Shown here: piece by piece, positions 19,301-26,679 of the stretch
How positions within the stretch are numbered: the stretch's first letter is position 1
How the letters are laid out: every line of letters begins with the position of its first letter
Source: an uncultured Myxococcales bacterium
GTDB lineage: Bacteria; Myxococcota; Myxococcia; Myxococcales; Myxococcaceae
NCBI GenBank assembly: GCA_937980205.1
Contig: CALJKW010000076.1
Span: forward strand, 124,001-188,000
Direction of reading: 5' to 3'
DNA: 64,000 bases
The notes under the pieces: generated by a model
Told to the model about the DNA's origin: nothing
What the model saw: only the letters and a program-made list of their open reading frames with translations
The model's database searches: none
Position numbers and translations under genes: made by a program

Positions 19301-19802
19301 ACTCGAGCCGGCGCCGCACGACGCGGTCGGCGAGGTCGGTGATCTCGCGCACGTCCTTGTCCTTCCCGTTCAGCGCGATGAACAGAATCGGAATCGCGTC
19401 AGGGTCGAACTTCTGCACGATGGGCGGGTCGATGCCCTTCGGCAGCTCGGCGAGCACCGTGTTGACCTTCTGCTGCACCTCTTGCGCCGCGACGTCGACG
19501 TTCTTCTCGAGCACGAACTGCACCAGCACCTGGCTGAAGCCTTCGCTCGAGTTCGAGCGCAGCTCGTCGACGCCGTTGATGGTGTTCACCGCACCTTCGA
19601 TCTTGTCGGAGATGCTCGTCTCGATGTCTTCCGGCGACGCGCCCGGCAGCACGGTCGTCACGACCACGACCGGGAAGTCGATCTTCGGGAACTGGTCGAC
19701 GCCGAGCTGCGTGACGAACACGCCGCCGACGACCATCGTGACCAGCGTCAGCACCGCCGCGAAGACGGGGCGCCTGACACACAGCTCAGCGAGCCATTGC
19801 AT
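16353..19802 (-). CDS. RND (HAE-1/AcrB-type) efflux transporter with an extra C-terminal insertion
   Basis: An 1149-residue inner-membrane pump, about 100 residues longer than typical AcrB. It starts with the usual first helix and FPKIDFPVVVVTTVLPGASP, has the proton-relay Asp pair in ALAVGIVIDDAIVVLE, and the standard LRPILMTTFAFVAGMIPL near the end. Between GVVKKNGILQVAHTDQLRDEW and LRLKAILQGNKDRLRPIL, where AcrB has a short loop, there is an insertion of about 120 residues including a charged helical part and a hydrophobic segment (WYTILTYLGMLFMTLPLV). It exports hydrophobic or amphipathic compounds in exchange for protons together with the adjacent MFP and TolC proteins. Substrate unknown. 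Confidence 0.94.
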   Translation of the reverse strand: MQWLAELCVRRPVFAAVLTLVTMVVGGVFVTQLGVDQFPKIDFPVVVVTTVLPGASPEDIETSISDKIEGAVNTINGVDELRSNSSEGFSQVLVQFVLEKNVDVAAQEVQQKVNTVLAELPKGIDPPIVQKFDPDAIPILFIALNGKDKDVREITDLADRVVRRRLESISGVGQVVLIGGRKRQIDVQVDPVKLKALGIPPTEVAAVIGAQNMTLPGGRVDTSRDFLTVKVKGRVASVDELRSIVIREQNGRAVRLDELADVRDTVADVETSAQWNGAPTVLLALRKQSGTNTVAVVDAVRARLSELQQELPPGYSLDVQRDGSAVVRTGTKAVVEHLVVGALLAALIVLVFLGNVRSTVIAAIAIPTSIIGTFALMKMMGYTLNSITLLALALAVGIVIDDAIVVLEIIFKHVEEKGVDPQTAAIEGTKEIGTAVLATTLSLIAVFLPIAFVAGIPGRFLSSFGITMSFSIAVSLFVSFTLTPMLASKWLKQKAAGDHSRSLLERIVDVGYRPVENLYGRVLAFIMRHRWIVVIASILAIVSMVPMAGKARKGFLPVDDRAQFEVVVRLPEGRSVASSELIGARVARIIREVPEVTATMLTVGDDAAKTPNQARIYVKLVDPDKRKRTQSEIKDYVRTQVLPALPKDLRVTIADVNEFGNGQATQRIQYILAGPDLELLEKATNEIIPKVKALPGAVDVDSSLVTGKPEITVNIDRARAADLGVQVSDIAQALQLLIAGQKVSAYEENGEQYDIRMRAAQDYRTDEDMLQLINVPSRKLGMVSLADVVKVGRDESLSTISRYQRERQLVIMANAGPGASEGEIGEQILKIMQDQKLPPGFSIKPQGQTKLMKETGISFILGLLASMLFMYLILAAQFESWLHPITILVSLPLTLPFAIASVIIFGQALDLYSFLGIFVLFGVVKKNGILQVAHTDQLRDEWQPKLAAAYAKVDRTLPEAELRRALKEELAGLLTADAVDRAVAKSKKGQPIWYTILTYLGMLFMTLPLVAQWVIPPNRRDPGNLHDPLWRALDDELRLKAILQGNKDRLRPILMTTFAFVAGMIPLVTAQGIGAGFNRATAGVVVGGQVLSLLLTLLAVPVAYSWLDHLSITFRRRFQQRGERRAPVMVAAHATPPTAPAGSAAEVGK

Positions 19803-19826
19803 GGTGGTGGGTCCTTGAAGTTGTCG

Positions 19827-20903
19827 CTACTGGATGGAGGAGCCGTCGCGCAGGCCCGGCGGCGGTTTGACGATGACCTTCTGGCCGGCCTGAAGCGGCT
19901 CGAGCACCGCGACGCGGCCGTCCTTCTCGACGCCGGTGCGCACGACCATCTCGTACGCCTGGCCTTCGCGCGCGAGGAACATGCGCTTCACCGGCCCTTC
20001 GGTCTTGATGGCCTCGAGCGGGACCGTCGGCTGGTCCTCTTCTCCCGTCGCGAGCAGCACCGTCGCGAACATGCCCGGCTTGAGCGAGAGGTCCTTGTTC
20101 TCGGCCTGCGCCTCGATGATGAGGTCTCGCGTGCCGGCGCGCAGCGCGGGCGACACGAACTTCACCGTCGCGGGGAACTTGCGGTCCGGGTACGCCGAGA
20201 CGTCGAGCTGCAGCGTCTGCCCCGGCTGCACCTGCGCCACCGCGCGCTCGGGCACGCTGATCGAGACGCGCACCGGGTCGATGCTGAAGATGCTCGCGAC
20301 CTTCGAGGCCGGCTGCACGTACTCGCCGACGTTCACGTACCGCTCGCCCACGATGCCGTCGATCGGCGCGCGGATGATGGTGTCGCCCGCCAGCTTGCCG
20401 GCCAGGTCGGCGTTCGCGCGCGCGGCGTTCGCCTGGAACAGCTGCGCCGTGCACTGCGCCTTCTGCCGGTCGTACTCGGCCTTCGCCATCGCGCCCTGCT
20501 TGAAGAGCGTGTCGGCGCGGTCGCAGTCCTGCTTGGCGGCGGCGACCTGCGTCTCGGCCGCCTGAGACTGCGCGCTCGCCGCGGCGGCCTGGAAGCCGGC
20601 GGCCTTGCTGTCGACGATCGCGAGCACCTGGCCCGCCTTCACCGGCATGCCACGCTCGACGTACGTCGTCGCCACGCGCCCCGCGACGTTCGCGGCCACC
20701 TCGCTCTGACGGTCGGCGGTCACCGAGCCGGTCAGCGTGAGGTAGCGGGGCATCTTCTGGTGCACCACGTCGGCGGTCGCGACCGTGACGGCGGGCAGCG
20801 CCTCGGTCTTCGGCTTCGACGGCCCGTTGGCCTCGCCCCCTTCCGGCTTCTTGCAGGCGGCGACGGCGAGCAGCATCACGGCGGCGGTGAGGGTCGTTCT
20901 CAT
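19827..20903 (-). CDS. RND efflux membrane fusion (adaptor) lipoprotein
   Basis: A 358-residue HlyD/AcrA-type adaptor. The N-terminus MRTTLTAAVMLLAVAACKK is a lipoprotein signal (lipobox AVAAC). The order is biotinyl-lipoyl half (GRVATTYVERGMPVKAGQVL), a short helical hairpin (about 100-160), the second lipoyl half (DTIIRAPIDGIVGERYV), then beta-barrel and membrane-proximal domains. It links the RND pump to TolC in the periplasm. Its ATG overlaps the tetR stop by 4 bp (ATGA), so tetR and pump are one transcript. Confidence 0.93.
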   Translation of the reverse strand: MRTTLTAAVMLLAVAACKKPEGGEANGPSKPKTEALPAVTVATADVVHQKMPRYLTLTGSVTADRQSEVAANVAGRVATTYVERGMPVKAGQVLAIVDSKAAGFQAAAASAQSQAAETQVAAAKQDCDRADTLFKQGAMAKAEYDRQKAQCTAQLFQANAARANADLAGKLAGDTIIRAPIDGIVGERYVNVGEYVQPASKVASIFSIDPVRVSISVPERAVAQVQPGQTLQLDVSAYPDRKFPATVKFVSPALRAGTRDLIIEAQAENKDLSLKPGMFATVLLATGEEDQPTVPLEAIKTEGPVKRMFLAREGQAYEMVVRTGVEKDGRVAVLEPLQAGQKVIVKPPPGLRDGSSIQ

Positions 20904-21511
20904 GCGAGTCTCTTCTTCGAGGGTGCGAGGCCTTTGGAGATCAGTCGAGCGAGGTATCGGGTGTAGCCGTCGAGGCGGGGCGGGGCGCCGCCCATCAGCT
21001 TCGACATGTGCTGCATCATGATCGGCATGTGGCCGGCCCCGAAGACGGTCATCGCGACGTGTTCTGAATTCGGAATTTCGGCGAGCCCGAGCTTCTTCGC
21101 CCGGTCGAGCCACGACGCGAACAGCTGAACGGCGCGGATCAGCGGTGCCTTCCCCATCATCTTCTTGAGCTGCTCCTGGGGGATGCCGCTCTCCCGGAGC
21201 GCGGCCATGCAGGGCCAACATTCCTGGAGAAATTGCATGTGGGCTTCGATGATTTCGTGAAGTTGTGTTTCGAAGGGCCGCTCGGCGTCGGGGCCCTGCT
21301 CGAGCAGCTCGATGAAGCGGGGGCGCTCGGGCAGCGCGAGCGCCGAGAGCAAGAGGGCGTTGCGACTGCCGAAGCGCTTGAAGAGCGCCGGAGTCGTCAC
21401 GCCGAGCCGCTCGGCGATGAGCTCGAGCGAGACCTGCGGCCCCTGCTCGAGCACACCTTTGCGCACGGCATGGCGTATCTCGTCGTCGGAAACGAGGCGG
21501 GGTCTGGGCAT
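20900..21511 (-). CDS. TetR-family repressor of the efflux operon
   Basis: A 203-residue regulator with an N-terminal helix-turn-helix (SLELIAERLGVTTPALFKRFGSRNALL, residues about 28-53) in a TetR fold and a helical ligand-binding C-terminal domain. First gene of the efflux operon; a 26-bp near-palindrome lies immediately upstream (21520-21545). By analogy to AcrR/TtgR/NalC-type regulators it likely represses its own operon and is released by a pump substrate (inference). Confidence 0.93.
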   Translation of the reverse strand: MPRPRLVSDDEIRHAVRKGVLEQGPQVSLELIAERLGVTTPALFKRFGSRNALLLSALALPERPRFIELLEQGPDAERPFETQLHEIIEAHMQFLQECWPCMAALRESGIPQEQLKKMMGKAPLIRAVQLFASWLDRAKKLGLAEIPNSEHVAMTVFGAGHMPIMMQHMSKLMGGAPPRLDGYTRYLARLISKGLAPSKKRLA

Positions 21512-21519
21512 GGCGCGGG

Positions 21520-21545
21520 TTAGTTAGTAACTATTCACTAACTAA
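21520..21545 (-). promoter_or_regulatory. TetR operator upstream of the efflux operon
   Basis: Two perfect 9-bp arms, TTAGTTAGT and ACTAACTAA, are separated by 8 bp (AACTATTC). This AT-rich inverted repeat stands out in GC-rich surroundings and lies 8 bp before the tetR start codon. Size and symmetry are right for a TetR dimer pair. The core may overlap the promoter. Confidence 0.75.
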
Positions 21546-21649
21546 GTGCAAGCCCCGGCCTGAAAGAACTGATCATCCCGCCCATTAGTCGGCGGCCAAC
21601 GAATCCGAGTGCCGGGCGCGTCGATTATGGTGTCAAAGGCGACCCGTCG

Positions 21650-22939
21650 ATGCCCCGTCAGAAGCAACCGCTGGGAGATCCGAACGCCACGCAGCTCGCG
21701 ACGGCGCGGGTCACGTTCGACGAGGGCGGTCACGTCGAGCCGCAGTGGCTGACGTCGCTCGCGGACGGGATGCTGACGCCGGCGCTGCGCGACGAGGTGC
21801 TGGCGCACCTTCAAGGCTGCGAGCGGTGCCGCAAGGTCGTGGCCGAGCTGGCGCAAGACGCGACGGTGCGCCACGAGCCGGGCGCGCCGAAGACGGTCGA
21901 GGTCGAGGCGGTCGACGGGGGCCTCGTCGGCAGCCGCGTCGGAGAGTACGAGGTGCTCGAGAAGCTCTCCGAGGGCGGCATGGGGGTCGTCTACCGCGGC
22001 GTCCACCCGGTGCTCGGCAAGCCGGTGGCCATCAAGGTGCTGCAGCCCGAGGTCGCCAAAGACGCCGACAACGAGCACCGCCTGCTCGCCGAGGCGCGCG
22101 CGGTGAGCGCGATTCGGCACCCGAACATCGTCGACGTCTTCGCGTTCGGGAAGCTGCCGGACGGCCGCCAGTACTTCGTGATGGAGCTGCTCAGCGGCCA
22201 GAACCTCGCCAGCATCGTGCGCTCGGGCGGCCTGGAGCTGGACAAGGTCGTCAACGTGCTCGAGCAGGCGACCAACGCGCTCACCGCCGCCCACGCCGCC
22301 GGAGTCGTGCACCGCGACATCAAGCCCTCGAACGTCTTCGTCACGCCGATCCCCGACGGGCTGCACGTCACGCTGCTCGACTTCGGAGTCGCGAAGGGCG
22401 TGCAGAAGCCGCTCGGCAACGCGGTGACGCTGCCGGGCGCGCTGCTCGGTACGCCGGGCTTCATGTCTCCGGAGCAGGTGATGGGGAGAGAGGTCGGCCC
22501 CGCGACCGACGTCTACGCGCTCGGCTGTGTGGCGTGGCTGCTCATCACCGGGCGCGAGGTGTTCTCCGCGGTCGCCGACATCGACGTGATGCGCATGCAC
22601 TGCGAGGACCCGGTGCCGCCGCTCGCCACGGTCACCAGCGTGCACCGCGGCCTCGCCGAGGTCGTCGACGCGATGCTCGCGAAGGACCCGGCGCAGCGGC
22701 CGAACGCGCCCGAGGTGCGCCGCCGCCTCGCCCGCGTGCGCAAGGACCTGAGCGTGCCGGCCACGGTGGTGCGGGTGAGGCGGACTCCGCCGGGGACCGC
22801 TCAGGTGACGGTGAAGGAGCTGCCCGCGGTGGCCGAGCCGGTGACGCCGGCGAAGCGGCGCGTGTGGCCCATCGTGCTCGGAGTCGTCGTCGCGCTGCTG
22901 GGCTTGGGTGGGCTCGTGGCGTGGAAGCTGGTGCTGTGA
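21650..22939 (+). CDS. Ser/Thr protein kinase with N-terminal zinc finger and C-terminal membrane anchor
   Basis: A 429-residue kinase. Residues about 30-75 contain H-x3-C-x2-C (HLQGCERCR), the zinc-binding motif of anti-sigma zf-HC2 domains. The kinase domain (about 100-360) has SEGGMGVV, VAIKVLQPE, HRDIKPSNVFV with Asp223, DFGVA and GTPGFMSPEQV. A single membrane helix lies at the extreme C-terminus (VWPIVLGVVVALLGLGGLVAWKL), leaving almost nothing outside, so the whole enzyme faces the cytoplasm. It converges on a sigma factor gene 33 bp away, and the zf-HC2-like motif suggests the kinase may bind and control that sigma factor (inference). Start ATG at 21650 sits after a GTC-rich leader without a strong ribosome-binding site. 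Confidence 0.92.
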   Translation: MPRQKQPLGDPNATQLATARVTFDEGGHVEPQWLTSLADGMLTPALRDEVLAHLQGCERCRKVVAELAQDATVRHEPGAPKTVEVEAVDGGLVGSRVGEYEVLEKLSEGGMGVVYRGVHPVLGKPVAIKVLQPEVAKDADNEHRLLAEARAVSAIRHPNIVDVFAFGKLPDGRQYFVMELLSGQNLASIVRSGGLELDKVVNVLEQATNALTAAHAAGVVHRDIKPSNVFVTPIPDGLHVTLLDFGVAKGVQKPLGNAVTLPGALLGTPGFMSPEQVMGREVGPATDVYALGCVAWLLITGREVFSAVADIDVMRMHCEDPVPPLATVTSVHRGLAEVVDAMLAKDPAQRPNAPEVRRRLARVRKDLSVPATVVRVRRTPPGTAQVTVKELPAVAEPVTPAKRRVWPIVLGVVVALLGLGGLVAWKLVL

Positions 22940-22972
22940 CGTCACACACCGGGATCCCGAGCCCGGCCGCTC

Positions 22973-23734
22973 TCAGCCCGGCGGCAACAGCCGGGACAAC
23001 CGCTCCGCCAGCGACGGCTCGAGCAGGCGCCACAGGCTGTCGAGCTCCTCACCTTCGAGCGCGAGCTGAGCGGCGAGCCGAGCCCTCGTCCCCTGCAGCA
23101 CCTTCTGAAACGCGGCCTCCATCCACCGCATCGCGGTCGTCCGGTGCGTGCCGAGCGCGCGGCCGATGTCCTCGAGCGGCAATTGATCCACGTACCGCAT
23201 GCGCAAGACCGTGCGCTCCTTCGGGTCGAGCGTGGCGATGGCGGCCTTGAACGCCCGGGTGAACTCCTGCCGCTGCCTCGCCTTCATCAGCCGCACGTCG
23301 GCGCCGACCTCGCCCGAGGCGCGCACGACGAGCTCGTCGTCTCCGACGTGGGCGTCGGGCTTCTCTCTGCGCCGCGCGTCGACGGCCAGCGACAGCACCA
23401 CCGTCCGCAGCCACTTCACCAGCGCGCCGGAGCCCCCGTACGCGCGCAGCTTCGCCGATGGCCCGACGAGCAGTCGCTGCCGCGCCTGCTGCAGCACGTC
23501 TTCTTCGACGCCGCGCGAGCATGCGCGCAGCCGCCGGTCGAGCTCGCGCAGCGCCGCGGCGTCTCCTTCAACGGCGGCCCACGCCAGCGCGAGGTCGGGC
23601 AGGTTGACGTCCTCCAGGCTCGCCTTGCCGAAGCGCCGCTCGAGCTCGGCCGCGAACGCAGCGGGCTTCGCCGTGGTGCCTTCGAGGGCTTTGAGCGCGC
23701 GCGTCGCCGCAGCGAGGTACATCGGGCCACGCAT
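22973..23734 (-). CDS. Sigma-70 family RNA polymerase sigma factor (Myxococcales type)
   Basis: A 253-residue sigma factor with region 2 (about 75-145, LVKWLRTVVLSLAVDARRRE) and region 4 (about 180-235) whose helix-turn-helix is RYVDQLPLEDIGRALGTHRTTAMRWM. The N-terminal ~65 residues are an additional helical region. Length and pattern resemble the expanded Myxococcales family often annotated Sig-70_gmx1; this family name is from memory. I chose ATG 23734 (MRGPMYLAA); ATG 23722 is possible, and the longer reading to 23839 adds a low-quality basic segment. It converges on the zinc-finger kinase gene. Confidence 0.85.
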   Translation of the reverse strand: MRGPMYLAAATRALKALEGTTAKPAAFAAELERRFGKASLEDVNLPDLALAWAAVEGDAAALRELDRRLRACSRGVEEDVLQQARQRLLVGPSAKLRAYGGSGALVKWLRTVVLSLAVDARRREKPDAHVGDDELVVRASGEVGADVRLMKARQRQEFTRAFKAAIATLDPKERTVLRMRYVDQLPLEDIGRALGTHRTTAMRWMEAAFQKVLQGTRARLAAQLALEGEELDSLWRLLEPSLAERLSRLLPPG

Positions 23735-23780
23735 CCTAAGGTGGAACGCAGCTCCACGCCGGTTCGTCACGACCCTCACC

Positions 23781-24032
23781 GTGCTCGCCCTCGCCCTCAC
23801 GCTGCCCGACGTCGACGATCTGCGCCGCGCCTCGGCCAACGAGGTCTACGGCGAGCGCGCGATGCTCTGGCACGGGCTCGCACGCGACTTCCTCCTCTTC
23901 CAGGAGTCGCGCGGCCAGCATTCCGCCTTCCATGCGGCGCTCAAGGCCGGTGCTCCGCCGAAGACCGACACGGCGGCGTTTCACGCCTTCCTCAAGAAGG
24001 TGCGGAAAGGCGATGTCGTCCGCGCCCCGTGA
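23781..24032 (+). CDS. Small hypothetical protein (83 aa)
   Basis: From GTG 23781 the frame encodes 83 residues (start LALALTLPDVDDLRRASANE, end RKGDVVRAP) with GC-rich third positions like neighbouring real genes. It fills the otherwise empty 314-bp gap between the divergent sigma factor gene and the TonB receptor gene. The first eight residues are hydrophobic but too short for a signal peptide. No family recognised. No ribosome-binding site is obvious, and the true start could lie elsewhere, since the frame stays open upstream through the sigma factor gene. Confidence 0.45.
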   Translation: MLALALTLPDVDDLRRASANEVYGERAMLWHGLARDFLLFQESRGQHSAFHAALKAGAPPKTDTAAFHAFLKKVRKGDVVRAP

Positions 24033-24048
24033 TACCAATCGGTAACAC

Positions 24049-26043
24049 ATGCGCATGTTGGTCGTGGTCGCGGTGGTCGCGTTCAGCGCTGCCGCCGAGG
24101 AACCCGCGAAGAAAGACGTGAAGGAGCTGTCCCTCGAGGACCTGCTCGAGACCCCCATTGCGGTCGCCTCGCCGACCGCGGCGCGCAGCACGCGCGAGTC
24201 TCCGGGCGTGGTCACGGCGATGACGCGCGAAGAGATCGTCGCCAGCGGCGCGAGAGACCTGCTCGAGGTGCTGCAGCTCATCGCCGGCTTCTCGTTCCAC
24301 ACCGACGTCGAGGGCGTCGTCGGCGCCGGCTTCCGCGGGCTGTGGGGCCACGAAGGCAAGGTGCTGCTCATCGTCGACGGCATCGAGATGAACGAGCTGC
24401 TCTACTCGACGGTGCCGTTCGGCAATCGCTTCCCGGTGCAGATCATCGAGCGCGTCGAGGTCATTCGCGGTCCGGGCTCGGCGATCTACGGCGGCAACGC
24501 AGGGCTCGCGGTCATCAACGTCATCACCCGCGGCGCGAAGGAGCTCAGAGGCTTCGAGATCGGCGGCCGCTACGCGCAGAGCATTCGCGGCCTGTCGGAC
24601 CGCTCGATCGCGGTGTCGGGCGGCTACTCGTTCGAGTCGATCGGCCTCGACGTCGCAGCGAACATCGCGCTCGGGCACGGCCGCCGCGGCCACGGCCGCT
24701 ACGAAGACTTCTCGGGTCAGAGCTTCGAGATGGGGGACATCGCCGCGCTCGACCCCGCCGTCATCAACCTCGACCTGAAGTGGAAGGGCCTGCAGCTCCG
24801 CTTCCTCTACGACGACTACCGCATCGGCTCGCAGGACGGCTACGGGCCGGTCATTGCCACTCCCGCCACGGTGCGCTTTCGCACCCTCGGCGCCGACCTG
24901 CGCTACCGCTTCTCGCTGTGGGACCGCGTCAAGCCGACCGCCTACGCGCAGTGGCGGCTGACGACTCCGTGGGAGGTCACCGACGAGGCGAGCGAGCTGC
25001 ACTACCGCAAGTCCGCGACGCGCGTGAAAGCGGGCGCGATGGTCGAGGCGACGCCGCTCGACGGCCTCGAGCTCACCGCCGGCGTCGAAGGGTGGGGCGA
25101 CTTCGCGTGGCTCGACTCCGACGTCATCGTCGGCACGCAGACGGACTTCGGCGGCCGCTCGAGCGTGAGCTACGCGAACGTCGCCGCCTACGCGCAGGCG
25201 CAGTGGGACAACCCGTACGTCAACGTCTCCGCCGGCGGTCGCTACGAGTGGAACAGCCAGGTCGGCTCGAACTTCGCGCCGCGCATCGCGCTCGGAAAGC
25301 GCATCGAGCGGCTGCACCTCAAGGCGCTCTACTCCGGCGCGTTCCGGTCGCCCGGCATCGAGAACATCAACCTGAACCCGGGCATCACCGCCGAGCGCAG
25401 CCAGGTGCTCGAGGCCGAAGCGGGCCTGCAGTTCACCGACTTCCTCTACGGCAGCATGAACGCGTTCTACATGCGCCTCGAGAACCCCATCGTCTACGGG
25501 GTCGACCCGCTCACCAGCGACGAGAGCTACATCAACGCCGGCCCCGTCGCGACCGCCGGCTACGAGCTCGAGCTGCAGCTGCGCGGGAAGTACGGCTTCG
25601 CGCGCGCCACCTACTCGCTCGTGCTGCCCGCCGAGAACGCGGTCGACACGTACCGCGTGCCCGGCCGCTACGACGCGCTGCTCGGCTTCGCGGCGCACAA
25701 GGTCACGCTGATGGGCCTGTGGCGCGTGTGGCGCGGGCTGCAGCTCGGCGGCAGCGCGGTGTACTTCTCCGAGCGGTACGGCTTCTTGACGCCGGGCCCG
25801 CCGGACTCCGAGGGCAACCCCGTCGGCCGCCTCGGCCAGCAGCCGCAGACGCTCGCCGCGAACGTGTGGCTCGGTTACCAGGGGCTGTTCCTCTCCGGGC
25901 TCGACGTGTCCGTCGGCGTCGACAACCTCTTCAACGCTCCGGTGGCGTACCTGCAGCCGTACGACGGCGGCCACGCGCCGCTGCCGGGTGGAGCGCGCAC
26001 CTTCTACGTGCGCCTCTCGTACGCGCTGCGAGGCGGCCCGTGA
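24049..26043 (+). CDS. TonB-dependent outer-membrane receptor
   Basis: A 664-residue receptor. A short signal (MRMLVVVAVVAFSAAAEE) is followed by a plug domain (about 35-160) with SPGVVTAMTREEI, VLLIVDGIEMNE and IERVEVIRGPGSAIYG, then a beta-barrel ending in FYVRLSYALRGGP. The size is that of receptors for small ligands such as siderophores, cobalamin or other metal complexes; the N-terminal LEDLLETPI resembles the region before the plug in many such proteins, but the substrate cannot be named. The stop overlaps the GTG of the following YfiR-like gene (GTGA), so the two are translationally coupled. Confidence 0.94.
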   Translation: MRMLVVVAVVAFSAAAEEPAKKDVKELSLEDLLETPIAVASPTAARSTRESPGVVTAMTREEIVASGARDLLEVLQLIAGFSFHTDVEGVVGAGFRGLWGHEGKVLLIVDGIEMNELLYSTVPFGNRFPVQIIERVEVIRGPGSAIYGGNAGLAVINVITRGAKELRGFEIGGRYAQSIRGLSDRSIAVSGGYSFESIGLDVAANIALGHGRRGHGRYEDFSGQSFEMGDIAALDPAVINLDLKWKGLQLRFLYDDYRIGSQDGYGPVIATPATVRFRTLGADLRYRFSLWDRVKPTAYAQWRLTTPWEVTDEASELHYRKSATRVKAGAMVEATPLDGLELTAGVEGWGDFAWLDSDVIVGTQTDFGGRSSVSYANVAAYAQAQWDNPYVNVSAGGRYEWNSQVGSNFAPRIALGKRIERLHLKALYSGAFRSPGIENINLNPGITAERSQVLEAEAGLQFTDFLYGSMNAFYMRLENPIVYGVDPLTSDESYINAGPVATAGYELELQLRGKYGFARATYSLVLPAENAVDTYRVPGRYDALLGFAAHKVTLMGLWRVWRGLQLGGSAVYFSERYGFLTPGPPDSEGNPVGRLGQQPQTLAANVWLGYQGLFLSGLDVSVGVDNLFNAPVAYLQPYDGGHAPLPGGARTFYVRLSYALRGGP

Positions 26044-26567
26044 AGCTCGCCGCGCTGACGCTCGCCGTCGCGCTCTCGGCCGAGAGCGCGGCGGTGCCGG
26101 TGAACCTGCAGCTGATGGTGATGCTGAAGGTGCTCACCTACGACGCGAACTTCGCGGCGCACGCGTCGAGCCCGTTCGTCGTCGCGGTGCCGTACGCCAA
26201 GGGTGACGAGTCGCGTGCTGCCGACGCGGTCGCGAGCGCGAGGCGCATGGACCTGAAGTCGATCAACGACCGGCCGCTCGAGTTCGTGCCGGTCGCGGTC
26301 GCAGACCTCGGCGGCATGAAGCTGTCGGCGGTGCTGCTGCACGCCGGCATGGCCGACGACGTCGCGCGCGACGTGCTCGCCGCGAGCGCTCGCGCGAAGT
26401 GGTACTCGCTCTCGCTCGACGAGCAGCACGTCGTGAAGCACGGCGCGCTGCTCGGGGTGACCAGCAGCGCCGGCAGGCCGCAGGTCGTGGTGAACATCAC
26501 CACCGCGCGCGCCACCGGAGTCGAGCTCGCGCAGGCCGTGCTGAAGGTCGCCCGCACCTACCAGTGA
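26040..26567 (+). CDS. YfiR/DUF4154-like secreted protein
   Basis: A 175-residue protein with a signal peptide (VKLAALTLAVALSAESAA) and a small alpha/beta body resembling DUF4154 (YfiR) proteins: a helix with a Lys near residue 32 (MVMLKVLTYDANF), FVVAVPYAKGDE, and a C-terminal VVVNITTARATGVELAQAVLKVARTY. YfiR-family proteins are periplasmic and in Pseudomonas repress a diguanylate cyclase; many are encoded next to TonB receptors as here. It could be a periplasmic accessory of the receptor. The family assignment is moderate. Confidence 0.75.
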   Translation: MKLAALTLAVALSAESAAVPVNLQLMVMLKVLTYDANFAAHASSPFVVAVPYAKGDESRAADAVASARRMDLKSINDRPLEFVPVAVADLGGMKLSAVLLHAGMADDVARDVLAASARAKWYSLSLDEQHVVKHGALLGVTSSAGRPQVVVNITTARATGVELAQAVLKVARTYQ

Positions 26568-26570
26568 GGG

Positions 26571-26609
26571 CGAACGCCGGGGGCGCTTGCGCCCGCGGTG
26601 TGGCGTTCG
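26571..26609 (+). terminator. Nested GC hairpin after the receptor operon
   Basis: Outer arms CGAACGCC (26571-26578) and GGCGTTCG (26602-26609) enclose an inner GGGCGC-TT-GCGCCC stem. It begins 4 bp after the YfiR-like stop. No T-tract follows, so it may act as a processing barrier or weak terminator. Confidence 0.45.
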
Positions 26610-26679
26610 TGCGCCGAGCGCCGAGGCAACCCCGCGAACAGTCGTGCGGGCGCGCGCGATGCAGTCTCACACCGGCACC

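Noticed and set aside
16344..20966. Long plus-strand open frame of more than 1500 codons opposite the efflux operon
   Set aside because: The product is Arg/His/Asp/Leu-rich with no domain, while the opposite strand holds complete RND, MFP and TolC genes.
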